Assembly: GCA_902373545.1 (NCBI GenBank)
Contig: CABKMZ010000026.1
Location: forward strand, 1 to 24,715
Length of the DNA: 24,715 bases
Source: an uncultured Actinomyces sp.
GTDB taxonomy: Bacteria; Actinomycetota; Actinomycetes; Actinomycetales; Actinomycetaceae
Reading direction: 5' to 3'
Positions 1-8,733 of this stretch are shown in pieces. Made by a program: the position numbers and the translations under genes. The notes beneath the pieces were generated by a model, which had not been told where the DNA came from, did no database searches, and was given only the letters and a program-made list of their open reading frames with translations. Each line of letters starts with the position of its first letter. Positions within the stretch are counted from its first letter, which is position 1.

Positions 1-43
1 GCAGGCCCCGCGCCGCCCGTGTTGAGCCTGGATCGTCGTTCAC

Positions 44-571
44 TCACTCACCGCCATGCCCGTCCCAGGGCAGGAGCCGAGGCCGTCCGACCGTCAGGCG
101 AATCGGGTTGATGTACGTCTTTGGTCCGGTCTTCGCACCCCAGTGGAGGATGTCAGATCCCTCCTCAACGACGCCGATCTGCTGCCCCTTGGCAACGCTC
201 TCGCCCATGCGCACGGAGGCTGTGATGGGCAGGTAGGTGGACCAGACAGCGCGCCCGCGCACCTCGTGCCGGATCGATACGACGCCGCGGCCCCCGACCT
301 GACCGGCAAAAGATACAGTGCCGGAGGCGCAGGCATACACGGGAGAGCCACCGGGATAGGTAAGGGCCACGCCGCGCCTGCCGGGCAGCCAGTCGCGATC
401 CGGAGGAGCGAAAGACGAGGCGACGGGAACAGGGGAGAGCGTTGGCCACTGCCAGCGAGACTCGGGTGCGTCGGCTCGTGCCGGAGCGGTCATCAGCACC
501 ATCGCGCAGCAGAACAAGCAGGCGGCGACCGCGCAGGACAGTCGCGCGCGGGAAGGACAAGAGGGAATCAT
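44..571 (-). CDS. Exported M23/LytM-like protein with degenerate metal site (175 aa)
   Basis: An N-terminal signal-like segment (residues about 9-33, rich in Ala, Cys and Leu, ending near ARADA) points to export. Residues about 60-147 resemble an M23 (lysostaphin/LytM) fold: GVAL, SPVYACASGTVSFAG, GVVSIRH, the G-E-x-V-x-K-G-Q-x-I-G turn and a late ILHWG. Active M23 enzymes carry H-x(3)-D in the first motif (GHRGVDL); here it reads GRRGVAL, so the zinc His is Arg65 and the Asp is Ala69. His143 remains. It may therefore bind peptidoglycan or regulate a hydrolase rather than cleave. The start at 571 is chosen because it directly precedes the signal segment and has a GGTGGA ribosome site; an open frame continues upstream to 697 without signal-peptide character. 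A divergent M23 gene beside rpsB is common in Actinobacteria. Family call fairly sure; inactivity is inference. Confidence 0.8.
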   Translation of the reverse strand: MIPSCPSRARLSCAVAACLFCCAMVLMTAPARADAPESRWQWPTLSPVPVASSFAPPDRDWLPGRRGVALTYPGGSPVYACASGTVSFAGQVGGRGVVSIRHEVRGRAVWSTYLPITASVRMGESVAKGQQIGVVEEGSDILHWGAKTGPKTYINPIRLTVGRPRLLPWDGHGGE

Positions 572-993
572 CGTTCCACCGTGCACCTGCAGCCCGCCTC
601 GACGCGAGCCGCAATCGAGGGGCTGTGGACGACGCACGACACGAACGAGCCCCTGTGGATAGCAACGCGCGACGCGCGAGGCTGTGCACGGACACACGAG
701 CCAGCCCAGGCCTCGTCGAGCGACGTGAAAGTCAGCACACTCACACTCTCCCCGTCACCGGAGATGAGGGGCTGGTGAGGTAAGATAGCCGGGCACTTGC
801 CTCGTGCAGGTGACTTCGCGTGCCATTTATCGCGCGCCCACGGGAAACCGAACGGGCTGCGAGGCTCGGCGGCTTCGGTCCCTACGGGGATGGTCGTCGG
901 TCATGGCACCAGGGTGCGCACAGCGCACAGCAAACCGATAACCCCGGGGGAAACCCCACTGATCACTCGCGACTTGCGGGGAAAGGACGAACC
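572..993. promoter_or_regulatory. Divergent intergenic region between the M23-like gene and rpsB
   Basis: 422 bases with no convincing gene. It holds two DnaA-box-like nonamers 30 bp apart (624-632 and 654-662), a -10-like TAAGAT at 781-786 followed by a GC-rich discriminator, and a transcribed leader of roughly 200 nt before rpsB. The leader can form a perfect hairpin GTGCGC-ACA-GCGCAC (914-928) and a GGGG-GAAA-CCCC hairpin (947-957 region). Frames that stay open here are composition artefacts. Confidence 0.5.
781..786 (+). promoter_or_regulatory. Candidate -10 element of the rpsB-tsf promoter
   Basis: TAAGAT fits the actinobacterial TANNNT -10 pattern and is followed by a GC-rich discriminator (AGCCGGGC), as is usual for growth-rate-controlled ribosomal promoters. 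No clear TTGACA-like -35 lies 16-18 bp upstream. If used, it gives a leader of about 200 nt. Confidence 0.4.
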
Positions 994-1824
994 ATGGCAG
1001 TCGTTACCATGCGTCAGCTCCTCGAGTCCGGTGTCCACTTCGGCCACCAGACTCGCCGTTGGAACCCGAAGATGAAGCGCTTCATCCTCACCGAGCGCAA
1101 CGGCATCTACATCATCGACCTGCAGCAGACCATTGCTGACATCGACATCGCCTTCGACTTCGTGAAGCAGACCGTCGCCCACGGCGGCACCCTGCTCTTC
1201 GTCGGCACCAAGAAGCAGGCCCAGGAAGCCGTGGCCGAGCAGGCCCTGCGCGTCGGCATGCCCTACGTGAACCACCGCTGGCTCGGCGGCATGCTCACCA
1301 ACTTCTCCACCGTTGCGACCCGTCTGCAGCGCCTGAAGGAACTCGAGCAGATCGACTTCGACGACGTGGCCTCCTCCGGTCACACCAAGAAGGAACTGCT
1401 CATGATGCGCCGCGAGAAGGACAAGCTGTCCCGCACGCTCGGCGGCATCCGCGACATGACCAAGGTCCCCTCGGCCGTGTGGATCGTCGACCCCAAGAAG
1501 GAGCACCTCGCGGTCTCCGAGGCTCGCAAGCTGCGCATCCCGATCGTTGCCATCCTCGACACCAACGCGGATCCGGACGAGGTCGACTACCGCATCCCCG
1601 GCAACGATGACGCCATCCGCGCCGTCGCGCTGCTCACCCGCGTGATCGCCGACGCCGTCGCCGAGGGCCTCATCGCCCGCTCCGACGTCCGCAAGGGCAA
1701 GGGCGAAGAGACCGCTGCTGAGCCGCTGGCTGAGTGGGAGCGCGAGCTCCTCGAGGGCGAGGTCAAGGCTGACGAAGCCGCCGCCGCTGAGATTGCCGAA
1801 GAGTCGGCCACCAAGCAGGACTGA
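994..1824 (+). CDS. rpsB: 30S ribosomal protein S2
   Basis: The 276-aa product is a full-length S2, a structural protein of the small subunit that binds late in assembly. The N-terminus [27 protein letters not shown] is the family signature region, and [26 protein letters not shown] and [12 protein letters not shown] are conserved S2 segments. The C-terminal tail (about residue 235 on) is acidic and Ala/Glu-rich, as in other Actinobacteria. The start at 994 gives the family N-terminus and follows a purine-rich GGGGAAAGGA; the frame is open to 820 but that part is not S2-like. tsf follows after 26 nt, the usual rpsB-tsf pair. Confidence 0.98.
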   Translation: MAVVTMRQLLESGVHFGHQTRRWNPKMKRFILTERNGIYIIDLQQTIADIDIAFDFVKQTVAHGGTLLFVGTKKQAQEAVAEQALRVGMPYVNHRWLGGMLTNFSTVATRLQRLKELEQIDFDDVASSGHTKKELLMMRREKDKLSRTLGGIRDMTKVPSAVWIVDPKKEHLAVSEARKLRIPIVAILDTNADPDEVDYRIPGNDDAIRAVALLTRVIADAVAEGLIARSDVRKGKGEETAAEPLAEWERELLEGEVKADEAAAAEIAEESATKQD

Positions 1825-1850
1825 ACGTTTTAACTGAGAGGAATCATCCG

Positions 1851-2678
1851 ATGGCGAATTTCACCGCTGCAGATGTGAAGGCGCTGCGTGAGCAGACCGG
1901 CGCCGGCATGATGGATGTCAAGAAGGCTCTGACCGAGGCCGACGGCGACGCCGAGAAGGCTCTCGAGATCATCCGCCTGAAGGGCCTGAAGTCCCTGTCC
2001 AAGCGCGAGGGCCGCCAGGCCTCCGCCGGCCTGCTGGCCGCGCAGACCGACGGCACCGTCGGCGTGCTGGTCGAGGTCAACTCCGAGACCGACTTCGTCG
2101 CCAAGAACCAGAAGTTCATCGACTTCTCCAACGAGGTCCTGGCCGCCGCCGTCGCCTCCGGCGCCGCCGACCTGGACGCGCTGCTCGCCGCCCCCATGGG
2201 CGAGGGCACCGTCAAGGACCGCCTGGACGCCTTCGCCGCCATCATCGGCGAGAAGCTGCAGGTTGGTCGCATCGTGCGCGTTGAGGGCGACAACGTCGAC
2301 CTCTACCTGCACCAGACCAGCCCCGACCTGCCCCCGCAGGTTGGCGTCTTCGTCGTCACCGACGCCGCCGGCAAGGATGTCGCCCACGACATCGCCATGC
2401 ACGTCGCTGCCTACATGCCCGCCTACCTCGATCGCGACTCGGTTCCCGCCGACGTGCTCGAGAAGGAGCGCGCCACCCTCGAGAAGATCACCCTCGAGGA
2501 GGGCAAGCCCGCCAACATCGTTCCCAAGATCGTTGAGGGCCGCCTGAACGCGTTCTACAAGGACAACTGCCTCGTTGACCAGGCCTACGCCCGTGACCCC
2601 TCGAAGTCCGTCGGCCAGATCCTCAAGGAGGCCGGCGCCACGGTCACCAACTTCGTGCGCGTGCACGTCGGTGCCTGA
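1851..2678 (+). CDS. tsf: Elongation factor Ts
   Basis: The 275-aa product is the guanine-nucleotide exchange factor that recycles EF-Tu-GDP in translation elongation. The N-terminal UBA-like segment (ALREQTGAGMMDVKKAL) and the following TDFVAKN motif (around residues 80-86), which contacts EF-Tu, are both present. Later segments such as HVAAYMPAYL and the C-terminal VGQILKEAG are also typical. It starts at ATG 1851 behind GAGAGGAA and shares an operon with rpsB. A GC-rich hairpin with a short T run at 2709-2747 ends the unit. Codon use is strongly biased to C/G-ending codons, as expected for a highly expressed gene. Confidence 0.98.
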   Translation: MANFTAADVKALREQTGAGMMDVKKALTEADGDAEKALEIIRLKGLKSLSKREGRQASAGLLAAQTDGTVGVLVEVNSETDFVAKNQKFIDFSNEVLAAAVASGAADLDALLAAPMGEGTVKDRLDAFAAIIGEKLQVGRIVRVEGDNVDLYLHQTSPDLPPQVGVFVVTDAAGKDVAHDIAMHVAAYMPAYLDRDSVPADVLEKERATLEKITLEEGKPANIVPKIVEGRLNAFYKDNCLVDQAYARDPSKSVGQILKEAGATVTNFVRVHVGA

Positions 2679-2708
2679 TCCGGCTCACTCGTCAGCTTGC
2701 TGACAGTT

Positions 2709-2747
2709 GGGAGCGGCTCCGCCTAACGGCGGGGCCGCTTCCCTTTT
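2709..2747 (+). terminator. Intrinsic terminator after tsf
   Basis: GGGAGCGGC (2709-2717) pairs with GCCGCTTCCC (2734-2743) with a one-base bulge, and TTTT follows at 2744-2747. It lies 31 nt after the tsf stop and just before the pyrH promoter. Confidence 0.8.
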
Positions 2748-2753
2748 ACCAGG

Positions 2754-2759
2754 TAGTAT
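2754..2759 (+). promoter_or_regulatory. Candidate -10 element for pyrH-frr
   Basis: TAGTAT lies directly behind the tsf terminator and would start transcription about 43 nt before the pyrH ATG. The -35 position falls inside the terminator arm and is not recognisable, so the call rests on the hexamer and its location. Confidence 0.45.
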
Positions 2760-2808
2760 GGTTCCTAACCGTTCCGCCCACCCAGGGCCGTCATAAAGGA
2801 GAAGCGTC

Positions 2809-3519
2809 ATGTCGACGAAGCGCCGCGTTTTGCTCAAGCTTTCCGGAGAGGCGTTTGGAGGTGGGTCTATCGGCTTGGACCCCAAGGTCGTCCGCAATAT
2901 TGCTGAGCAGGTGGCGAGCGCCGTGCGCGAGGGCGTGCAGGTTGCGATCGTCGTCGGTGGTGGCAACTTCTTCCGCGGCGCCCAGCTGGCTCGTGAGGGC
3001 CTGGAGCGCTCGCGCGCGGACTACATGGGCATGCTCGGCACCGTCATGAACGCGCTGGCCCTGCAGGACTTCATTGATCAGTCGGGCATTCCCGCGCGCG
3101 TCCAGACGGCCATCACGATGGCTCAGGTCGCCGAGCCCTACCTGCCGCTGCGCGCGATCCGCCACCTGGAAAAGGGCCGCGTCGTGGTTTTCGGCGCCGG
3201 CGCGGGCCTGCCCTACTTCTCGACCGACACCGTCTCGGCGCAGCGTGCGCTGGAAATCCACTGCGACGAGCTGCTGGTGGCTAAGAACGGCGTGGACGGC
3301 GTCTACGACGACGATCCGAACAAGAACCCCGACGCGCGCCGTTTCGACACGCTGACCTACTCCGAGGCCCTGCGTCGCGACCTGAAGGTGATCGACGGCT
3401 CCGCGCTGGCGCTGTGCCGCGAGAATGGCCTGACGACGCGTATTTTCGGCATGGGTGGAGACGGGGCTGTTACCCGCGCGCTCATGGGCGATGAAATCGG
3501 TACCCTAGTGACGGCGTGA
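2809..3519 (+). CDS. pyrH: UMP kinase (uridylate kinase)
   Basis: The 236-aa product belongs to the amino-acid-kinase fold and converts UMP and ATP to UDP and ADP in pyrimidine biosynthesis; bacterial UMPKs are cytosolic hexamers controlled by GTP and UTP. Visible signatures are KLSGEAF near the N-terminus, [10 protein letters not shown] (phosphate loop), [30 protein letters not shown] and [13 protein letters not shown]. Length is standard. The ATG at 2809 is preceded by AAAGGAG (2795-2801). It sits in the near-universal tsf-pyrH-frr order, with its own terminator-promoter junction upstream and frr 38 nt downstream. Confidence 0.98.
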   Translation: MSTKRRVLLKLSGEAFGGGSIGLDPKVVRNIAEQVASAVREGVQVAIVVGGGNFFRGAQLAREGLERSRADYMGMLGTVMNALALQDFIDQSGIPARVQTAITMAQVAEPYLPLRAIRHLEKGRVVVFGAGAGLPYFSTDTVSAQRALEIHCDELLVAKNGVDGVYDDDPNKNPDARRFDTLTYSEALRRDLKVIDGSALALCRENGLTTRIFGMGGDGAVTRALMGDEIGTLVTA

Positions 3520-3557
3520 TATAACCTTCACAGACCACTGACGTTAAGGAGCACATA

Positions 3558-4115
3558 GTGATCGACGATATCCTCCTCGAAGCCGAGGACAAGATGGACA
3601 AGGCCGTGGAAGCGGCCCGCCACGAGTTCACGAACATCCGCACGGGACGCGCGACGTCCTCGATGTTCGAGCAGCTGCTCGTGGACTACTACGGCGCGCC
3701 CACGCCGATGCAGCAGCTGGCCAGCTTCCAGATCCCCGAGGCCCGCACGGTTCTCATCTCTCCCTTCGACCGCACGGCGACCCAAGAGATTATCCGCACG
3801 CTGCGCGAGTCCGACCTGGGCGTGAACCCCACGGACGACGGCAACGTTGTGCGCGTCGTCCTGCCTGCTCTCACCGAGGAGCGCCGCAAGGAATACGTGA
3901 AGCAGGCCAAGAGCAAGGCTGAGGACGGTCGCGTGTCCGTTCGCGGTGTGCGCCGCAAGGCCAAGGATCAGCTCGACCGCCTGAAGAAGGACGGCGAGGC
4001 TTCCGAGGATGACGTCGAGCGCGCTGAGAAGAACCTTGACTCGATGACGAAGGCGCACACCGAGCAGATCGACAAGATGCTCGCGACGAAGGAAAGCGAA
4101 CTGCTGACGATCTGA
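3558..4115 (+). CDS. frr: Ribosome recycling factor
   Basis: The 185-aa product splits post-termination 70S ribosomes together with EF-G. It has the expected length and conserved segments: the N-terminal helix with FTNIRTGRA, VDYYGAPTPMQQLASF, ARTVLISPFDR, DLGVNPTDDGNVVRVVLPALTEERRKEYVKQAK, and the C-terminal long helix ending with M-L-A-T-K-E-x-E-L. It starts with GTG at 3558, supported by an AAGGA site at 3546-3550 and the usual M-I-D-D-I N-terminus. The stop TGA shares its last A with the cdsA ATG, so the two are probably translationally coupled. Confidence 0.98.
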   Translation: MIDDILLEAEDKMDKAVEAARHEFTNIRTGRATSSMFEQLLVDYYGAPTPMQQLASFQIPEARTVLISPFDRTATQEIIRTLRESDLGVNPTDDGNVVRVVLPALTEERRKEYVKQAKSKAEDGRVSVRGVRRKAKDQLDRLKKDGEASEDDVERAEKNLDSMTKAHTEQIDKMLATKESELLTI

Positions 4116-5026
4116 TGGCGTCAACGGATCCTTCATTGCTGGCTCGCATCTTTACCCCGGGCCCCACGCGCGATAATCATCCCGCGGGTGGGGCGACGGG
4201 GAAGGCGGGCCGTAACCTTGTGCAGGCGATCACGACGGCGGTTGTTCTGATCGCCGCCGTCGCGGTCCCTCTGTTTACGTCGCTGCCGGCCTTCGTGGGC
4301 GTCATCGGCTTCGTGTGCCTGGTGGGCATTTGGGAGTTGGCTGGCGCGTTTGCGCGCATGGGCATCACGTTGGCCGTGCCCCCGCTGTACGTGGGTGCTA
4401 TTGGCATTGTGACGTGTGCGTGGTGGCTTGGCAGCGAGGGAACGCTCTTCGCTCTGTACATCACGGTGTTTGTGTGCGCCGCGTGGCGTCTGCTTGATAG
4501 GCGCCAGGAGTCGCGCATGAGTGACGTCGTCTCGACGACGTTTACCGCCGTGTACGTGCCGTTCCTGGCGTCCTTCGTGGTGCTGATGCTGGCGGCGTGG
4601 CAAAACCCGTGGGTGTTCGTGGTCTTCGAGCTGATGGTGATCGCTAATGATACGGGCGGCTGGGCCGCCGGCGTCCTGTTTGGCAAGCACCCGATGGCTC
4701 CTGCGCTGTCGCCGAAGAAGTCCTGGGAGGGCTTCGTGGGGTCGGCCCTGACCGCGGTGGGCGTGGGAACGGTCGGCCTGTGGTGGCTGGGTGCTGCCTG
4801 GTGGTGGGGCATCATCGCCGGTGTGTCGATCGCGTTTGTGGGCACGATGGGTGATCTCACCGAGTCCATGATCAAGCGTGAGTCCGGCTTGAAAGACATG
4901 TCGCAGATCCTGCCCGGGCACGGTGGGGTTCTCGACCGAGTGGACGCGTTGCTCATGAGCGCGCCGGTCGCCTACTTCATCTTTGCGTGGGCGTTGCCGG
5001 GTGTTTCTTGGGAGTCCAGGCATTGA
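4115..5026 (+). CDS. cdsA: Phosphatidate cytidylyltransferase (CDP-diacylglycerol synthase)
   Basis: The 303-aa polytopic membrane protein makes CDP-diacylglycerol from phosphatidate and CTP, the entry point to phospholipids such as phosphatidylinositol and cardiolipin. The C-terminal CDP-DAG synthase signature is intact: K-R (254-255), K-D (about 260-261), PGHGG (267-271) and L-D-R (273-275). Several hydrophobic helices precede it (around residues 35-70, 85-115 and 145-170). The first 30 residues are a hydrophilic cytosolic tail. It overlaps frr by one base, and its last four bases overlap the probable TTG start of rlmN. Position in the frr-cdsA-rlmN order is the actinobacterial norm. Confidence 0.95.
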   Translation: MASTDPSLLARIFTPGPTRDNHPAGGATGKAGRNLVQAITTAVVLIAAVAVPLFTSLPAFVGVIGFVCLVGIWELAGAFARMGITLAVPPLYVGAIGIVTCAWWLGSEGTLFALYITVFVCAAWRLLDRRQESRMSDVVSTTFTAVYVPFLASFVVLMLAAWQNPWVFVVFELMVIANDTGGWAAGVLFGKHPMAPALSPKKSWEGFVGSALTAVGVGTVGLWWLGAAWWWGIIAGVSIAFVGTMGDLTESMIKRESGLKDMSQILPGHGGVLDRVDALLMSAPVAYFIFAWALPGVSWESRH

Positions 5027-6303
5027 GCGAGTCGTTGAGGGATCGCGCCAGGTCAGCGGGGCGCGCAGGGGACGAGGCCGTGGCGTCGTCCCCGCAGCGC
5101 CGTGGCGCTCGGCGTGAGGTTCGTCCGACGGATCAGCCGCCGGAGGGCGCGACGCATAAGGACGCCAAGCCGGTTCTGTCGTTTACGGCTAAGCGCAGGG
5201 GCAAGGCGCCTGCGCATTTGGCGGATTTGGATGCGGCGGGCCGAAAGCAGGTCTTGAAGGATCTCGGCCTGCCGGCGTTTCGTGCGGATCAGCTGTCGCG
5301 TCACTATTTCACACACTTTGAGGCGGACCCGCAGCGCATGAGTGATATCCCTGCGGGTATGCGCGCTCAGGTGAGCGAGGCTCTGCTGCCGACTCTCGTC
5401 TCGAAGGTTGTTTCGTTGGAGGCGGATGGCGGTCGCACGATCAAGGACCTGTGGCGCCTCTATGACGGAGCTCAGGTGGAGTCGGTGTTGATGCGTTACC
5501 CGCAGCGCACGACTCTGTGTGTGTCTTCGCAGGCGGGCTGCGGTATGGCGTGCCCGTTCTGCGCGACGGGGCAGATGGGCTTGACCCGTAACCTGTCGAC
5601 GGCGGAGATCGTCGACCAGGTGCGCTACGCCCAGGCAGCGTGCCGTGACGGCGCGCTGGCGGGTGGTCCGACGACTCTGTCGAACATCGTGTTCATGGGG
5701 ATGGGCGAGCCGTTGGCCAACTACAAGACGGTGATCGGCGCGTTGCATCGCCTGATTGACCCGGCGCCCGAGGGCTTTGGTATGAGCGCGCGCAACATTA
5801 CCGTCTCGACGGTCGGCCTGGTTCCCGCGATCAGGAAGCTGGCGGGGGAGGGGATGCCCGTGACGCTGGCCGTGTCGCTGCATGCCCCCGACGATGACCT
5901 GCGCGACGAGTTGATCCCGATCAATTCGCGTTGGAAGGTCGGTGAGCTTCTGGACGCGGCCCGCGCCTACTTCCTGGCGACCGGGCGCCGCGTCTCGATC
6001 GAGTACGCGCTCATTAAGGACATGAACGATCAGGAATGGCGAGCCCAGCTCCTGGCGGATGAGCTCAACAAACGAGGCCATGGGTGGGTTCACGTGAATC
6101 CGATCCCTCTCAATCCGACGCCGGGATCCATTTGGACGGCGTCCACGAAGAACGCTCAGGACGCGTTCGTCAAGCGTTTGAAAGACAACGGTATCGCGAC
6201 GTCGATTCGTGACACCCGCGGCTCCGACATCGATGGAGCGTGTGGCCAGCTCGCGACGGCGGTTGCCGAGGGTAAGCGTGGTACCGGAAAGGTGCAGGTA
6301 TGA
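5023..6303 (+). CDS. rlmN: 23S rRNA (A2503-C2) / tRNA (A37-C2) methyltransferase RlmN
   Basis: This radical-SAM enzyme methylates C2 of A2503 in 23S rRNA and of A37 in some tRNAs. The Fe-S motif C-x3-C-x2-C is visible as CGMACPFC (Cys173, 177 and 180 from the chosen start), followed by [29 protein letters not shown] and the C-terminal G-A-C-G-Q-L, carrying the methyl-accepting Cys at about 407, are also present. The start is taken as TTG 5023, eight bases after GGAG and overlapping the cdsA stop; an alternative start at 4987 would lie deeper inside cdsA. The first 60 residues are basic, low-complexity and not conserved. The product is 426 aa, slightly long for the family because of this extension. 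Confidence 0.95.
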   Translation: MSESLRDRARSAGRAGDEAVASSPQRRGARREVRPTDQPPEGATHKDAKPVLSFTAKRRGKAPAHLADLDAAGRKQVLKDLGLPAFRADQLSRHYFTHFEADPQRMSDIPAGMRAQVSEALLPTLVSKVVSLEADGGRTIKDLWRLYDGAQVESVLMRYPQRTTLCVSSQAGCGMACPFCATGQMGLTRNLSTAEIVDQVRYAQAACRDGALAGGPTTLSNIVFMGMGEPLANYKTVIGALHRLIDPAPEGFGMSARNITVSTVGLVPAIRKLAGEGMPVTLAVSLHAPDDDLRDELIPINSRWKVGELLDAARAYFLATGRRVSIEYALIKDMNDQEWRAQLLADELNKRGHGWVHVNPIPLNPTPGSIWTASTKNAQDAFVKRLKDNGIATSIRDTRGSDIDGACGQLATAVAEGKRGTGKVQV

Positions 6304-6917
6304 TCAAGAGAGATTTTTCGCGCACGTTTTTGCGCGAGGGCTACGACATGCGCGAAGTGTTGAGCTTCCTCGCCGACGTCGAACGCACTATCACGGGCCA
6401 GCAGGAGGACCCGAAGAAGATTGTGACCGCGCAACAGGCTGAGGACATCGAGTTCTCCGTGCGCCTGCGCGGCTTCAACGTGGATGAGGTCGACATGGAG
6501 ATTGATCGGCTTATTCAGGTGTTGCAAGGCCTTGATCGCCAGCGCGAGCAGGCGCCGCTAAACGCCGAGCAGGCTGAGACGGCTGCTGTTCCGGTCCAGG
6601 CCGCCCCCTCGGCACCGGTGGCGCAACCTGCGCAGCCCACGCCGACTCCCGCCGTTGTGCAGATGCCTCAGGTACCCGCTGGTGGCGCAGGCGTTGCGGG
6701 TGCCGCGTTGCCAGAGCGTCCCGCGATGGAAAGCTCAGCTGTGCCGCTCGAGCACGCGTCCGCTACGCTGCCTACGACTGACGAGTTCATCTCGGCACCG
6801 CCTGTGGCGATTCCTGATGCCGAGCCGATGGCCCTGCCCGCCGAGTATGCCGATTTCGGCACGCAGAAGGCCGTTGATGACATTCTTCGTTCCATGACTC
6901 AGAGTAAGGAGCAATGA
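6300..6917 (+). CDS. DivIVA-domain protein with Pro/Ala-rich tail (205 aa)
   Basis: Two DivIVA-like half-motifs lie in the first 80 residues: [15 protein letters not shown] (about 10-24) and [21 protein letters not shown] (about 55-75). In DivIVA/Wag31 proteins the F-x(n)-GY-x(3)-EVD-x-FL segment binds membrane at poles and septa. No long coiled coil follows; residues about 85-160 are a Pro/Ala/Gln-rich linker, and a short conserved-looking segment ends the protein ([15 protein letters not shown]). The ATG overlaps the rlmN stop (ATGA), implying coupled translation. I recall a DivIVA-repeat family in Actinobacteria (TIGR03543/TIGR03544) that this may belong to. A role in cell-envelope or division-site organisation is inference. 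Confidence 0.75.
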   Translation: MIKRDFSRTFLREGYDMREVLSFLADVERTITGQQEDPKKIVTAQQAEDIEFSVRLRGFNVDEVDMEIDRLIQVLQGLDRQREQAPLNAEQAETAAVPVQAAPSAPVAQPAQPTPTPAVVQMPQVPAGGAGVAGAALPERPAMESSAVPLEHASATLPTTDEFISAPPVAIPDAEPMALPAEYADFGTQKAVDDILRSMTQSKEQ

Positions 6918-7465
6918 TGGCTGAGTTCCCGAGGGTCGGTTTCTTCTCGAAGGGATACGACCGCGGACAGGTCGATGCGTTCTTTGAGGATGCGCGTCGC
7001 GCGTACGAGGGCGGTGTGCCCCCCGAGCAGTTCAGCGCGGAGCAGGTGCGCCTGGCGACATTCGAACTGAAGAACCGCGGCTACAACATTGAGGCCGTGG
7101 ACGCCGCAATGAACCGCCTGGAGGCCGCGTTCGTCAAGCGTGACCGCGCGGACGCGGTGGCCGCCGAGGGTGAGGCCGCTTGGTACGACCGCGTCGCAGA
7201 TCGCGCAACGACCCTGTACCCGCGCCTGCAGCGCCCGCGTGGCGAGCGTTTCGCGCACCCTACGAGCGGTCGCGGCTACGACTGCGATGAGGTTGATGAC
7301 CTGCTCGATCGCATCGCTGCCTACTTTGACGAGGCCGGGGACCTGACTGCGAACGAGATCCGCACGGCGACTTTTAGCCCCAAGCGCGGCAAGAGGGGCT
7401 ACGCCGAGGGCCCGGTGGACGCCTACCTGGGTCGCGCGATCGAGATCCTGCTCGCGGTCGACTGA
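6917..7465 (+). CDS. DivIVA-repeat protein, four GY..VD motifs (182 aa)
   Basis: Four spaced half-motifs are visible: F-F-S-K-G-Y-D-R-G-Q-V-D-A-F-F (about 8-22), F-E-L-K-N-R-G-Y-N-I-E-A-V-D (about 51-64), a further S-G-R-G-Y-D-C-D-E-V-D-D-L-L (about 116-129) and R-G-Y-A-E-G-P-V-D-A-Y-L (about 160-172). They form two tandem modules, each made of a GYD half and an F..RGY half, joined by a hydrophilic linker. The product is almost entirely DivIVA-like modules without the usual coiled coil. The second of two adjacent ATGs (6917) is preferred because AAGGAG (6906-6911) then sits 5 nt away; the first (6914) would be only 2 nt away. The gene overlaps its predecessor and dxr by one base each. Confidence 0.75.
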   Translation: MAEFPRVGFFSKGYDRGQVDAFFEDARRAYEGGVPPEQFSAEQVRLATFELKNRGYNIEAVDAAMNRLEAAFVKRDRADAVAAEGEAAWYDRVADRATTLYPRLQRPRGERFAHPTSGRGYDCDEVDDLLDRIAAYFDEAGDLTANEIRTATFSPKRGKRGYAEGPVDAYLGRAIEILLAVD

Positions 7466-8733
7466 TGGTGGCGCGCGAGACGACACTGGGTCCTACCCCC
7501 GTCGTTCTGCTGGGATCGACCGGTTCGATTGGCACACAGGCGCGCGAGGTGATCGAGGCGCACAGGGGCCGCTTTGACGTGCTCGGCCTGAGCGCGGGAG
7601 GCTCGTCGATCACCGAGCTGGCCGTTCAGATCATGGCGTTGGAGCCCGCGTTTGTGGGTGTGGCCCGTGACGTGCGTGAGGAGCTGGCAGCAGCCGTCGA
7701 GTCGATGGGAGGTACCTGCCCCGAGGTGTTCGTGGGTGAGGATGCGTCCGTCGAGGTCGTGTGTGCGTCGGTCGAGCGCGCGGCGGTGCTGTATCCGCAG
7801 GCGACACCGGTTGTGCTCAACGGCATCACGGGTGGTGTGGGCCTGTCCTCCACGCTCGCCGCGCTGCGCTGCGGTGCGCGCCTGGCGCTGGCGAACAAGG
7901 AGTCGCTGGTCGTGGGCGGCGCGCTCGTGAAGAACGCGATGCGTGTCCCGGGCCAGATCGTTCCGGTGGATTCGGAGCACTCGGCGATCGCTCAGGCGCT
8001 GGCCTCGGGCGTGCACGAGAAGGGCCTGACCTCCCCGGTCGTGTCGGGGCGTTCCGAGGTTGCGGACCTCGTGTTGACTGCGTCGGGCGGTCCTTTCCGT
8101 GGGCGCACGCGTGAGCAGTTGCGGGGGGTGCGCGCGGCTCAGGCGCTCGCTCATCCGACCTGGGACATGGGCCCGGTCGTGACGATCAATTCCTCGACTC
8201 TCATCAACAAGGGCCTGGAGCTCATCGAGGCCCACCTGTTGTTCGACGTGGCTCCCGAACACATCGTGGCGACGGTTCACCCTCAGTCGATCGTTCACTC
8301 GATGGTGACGTGGCGCGACGGGGCGACGACGCTGCAGGCTTCGCCCCCAGACATGCGTTTGCCGATTGCGCTGGGCCTGACCTGGCCCGAGCGCCTGGAC
8401 GACGTGGAGGCTCCGCTGGAGTGGTCCAACCCGTCGCAGTGGACTTTTGAGCCGGTTGATAACGAGACGTTCCCGGCGATCAACTTGGCGCGTTTCGCCG
8501 TGGGCGCGTCGGCTACCCATCCCGCGGTGCTCAACGCCGCGAACGAGGTCATGGTGGACGCGTTCATCGAGGGCGTCGTTCCGTGGCTGGCGATCGTCGA
8601 TACCGTGTCGGCGGTTGTTCACGAGCATGAGGGCGTGAAGGATCCCTCGCTGGAGGATATTGTGGCCGCGCAGCGCTGGGCTGACCGGCGCGCACGCGAG
8701 TACGTTGCCGCGGGCCAGTGGAAGGACATGTGA
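7465..8733 (+). CDS. dxr: 1-deoxy-D-xylulose 5-phosphate reductoisomerase
   Basis: The 422-aa product converts DXP to 2-C-methyl-D-erythritol 4-phosphate with NADPH and a divalent metal, the committed step of the MEP isoprenoid pathway. The N-terminal Rossmann motif GSTGSIGTQ (17-25) binds NADPH. LANKESLVVGG, the metal-binding PVDSEHSAI, TASGGPFRGRTREQL and HPTWDMGPVVTINSSTLINKGLELIEAH are family hallmarks. It is somewhat longer than E. coli Dxr (398 aa), mainly at the termini. The ATG shares a base with the preceding stop, and its stop overlaps the start of the site-2 protease gene. ispG, another MEP enzyme, lies one gene downstream. Confidence 0.97.
   Translation: MVARETTLGPTPVVLLGSTGSIGTQAREVIEAHRGRFDVLGLSAGGSSITELAVQIMALEPAFVGVARDVREELAAAVESMGGTCPEVFVGEDASVEVVCASVERAAVLYPQATPVVLNGITGGVGLSSTLAALRCGARLALANKESLVVGGALVKNAMRVPGQIVPVDSEHSAIAQALASGVHEKGLTSPVVSGRSEVADLVLTASGGPFRGRTREQLRGVRAAQALAHPTWDMGPVVTINSSTLINKGLELIEAHLLFDVAPEHIVATVHPQSIVHSMVTWRDGATTLQASPPDMRLPIALGLTWPERLDDVEAPLEWSNPSQWTFEPVDNETFPAINLARFAVGASATHPAVLNAANEVMVDAFIEGVVPWLAIVDTVSAVVHEHEGVKDPSLEDIVAAQRWADRRAREYVAAGQWKDM

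Noticed and set aside
616..662. DnaA-box-like pair considered as a replication origin
   Set aside because: Only two imperfect boxes, no AT-rich unwinding region and none of dnaA, dnaN or recF nearby.
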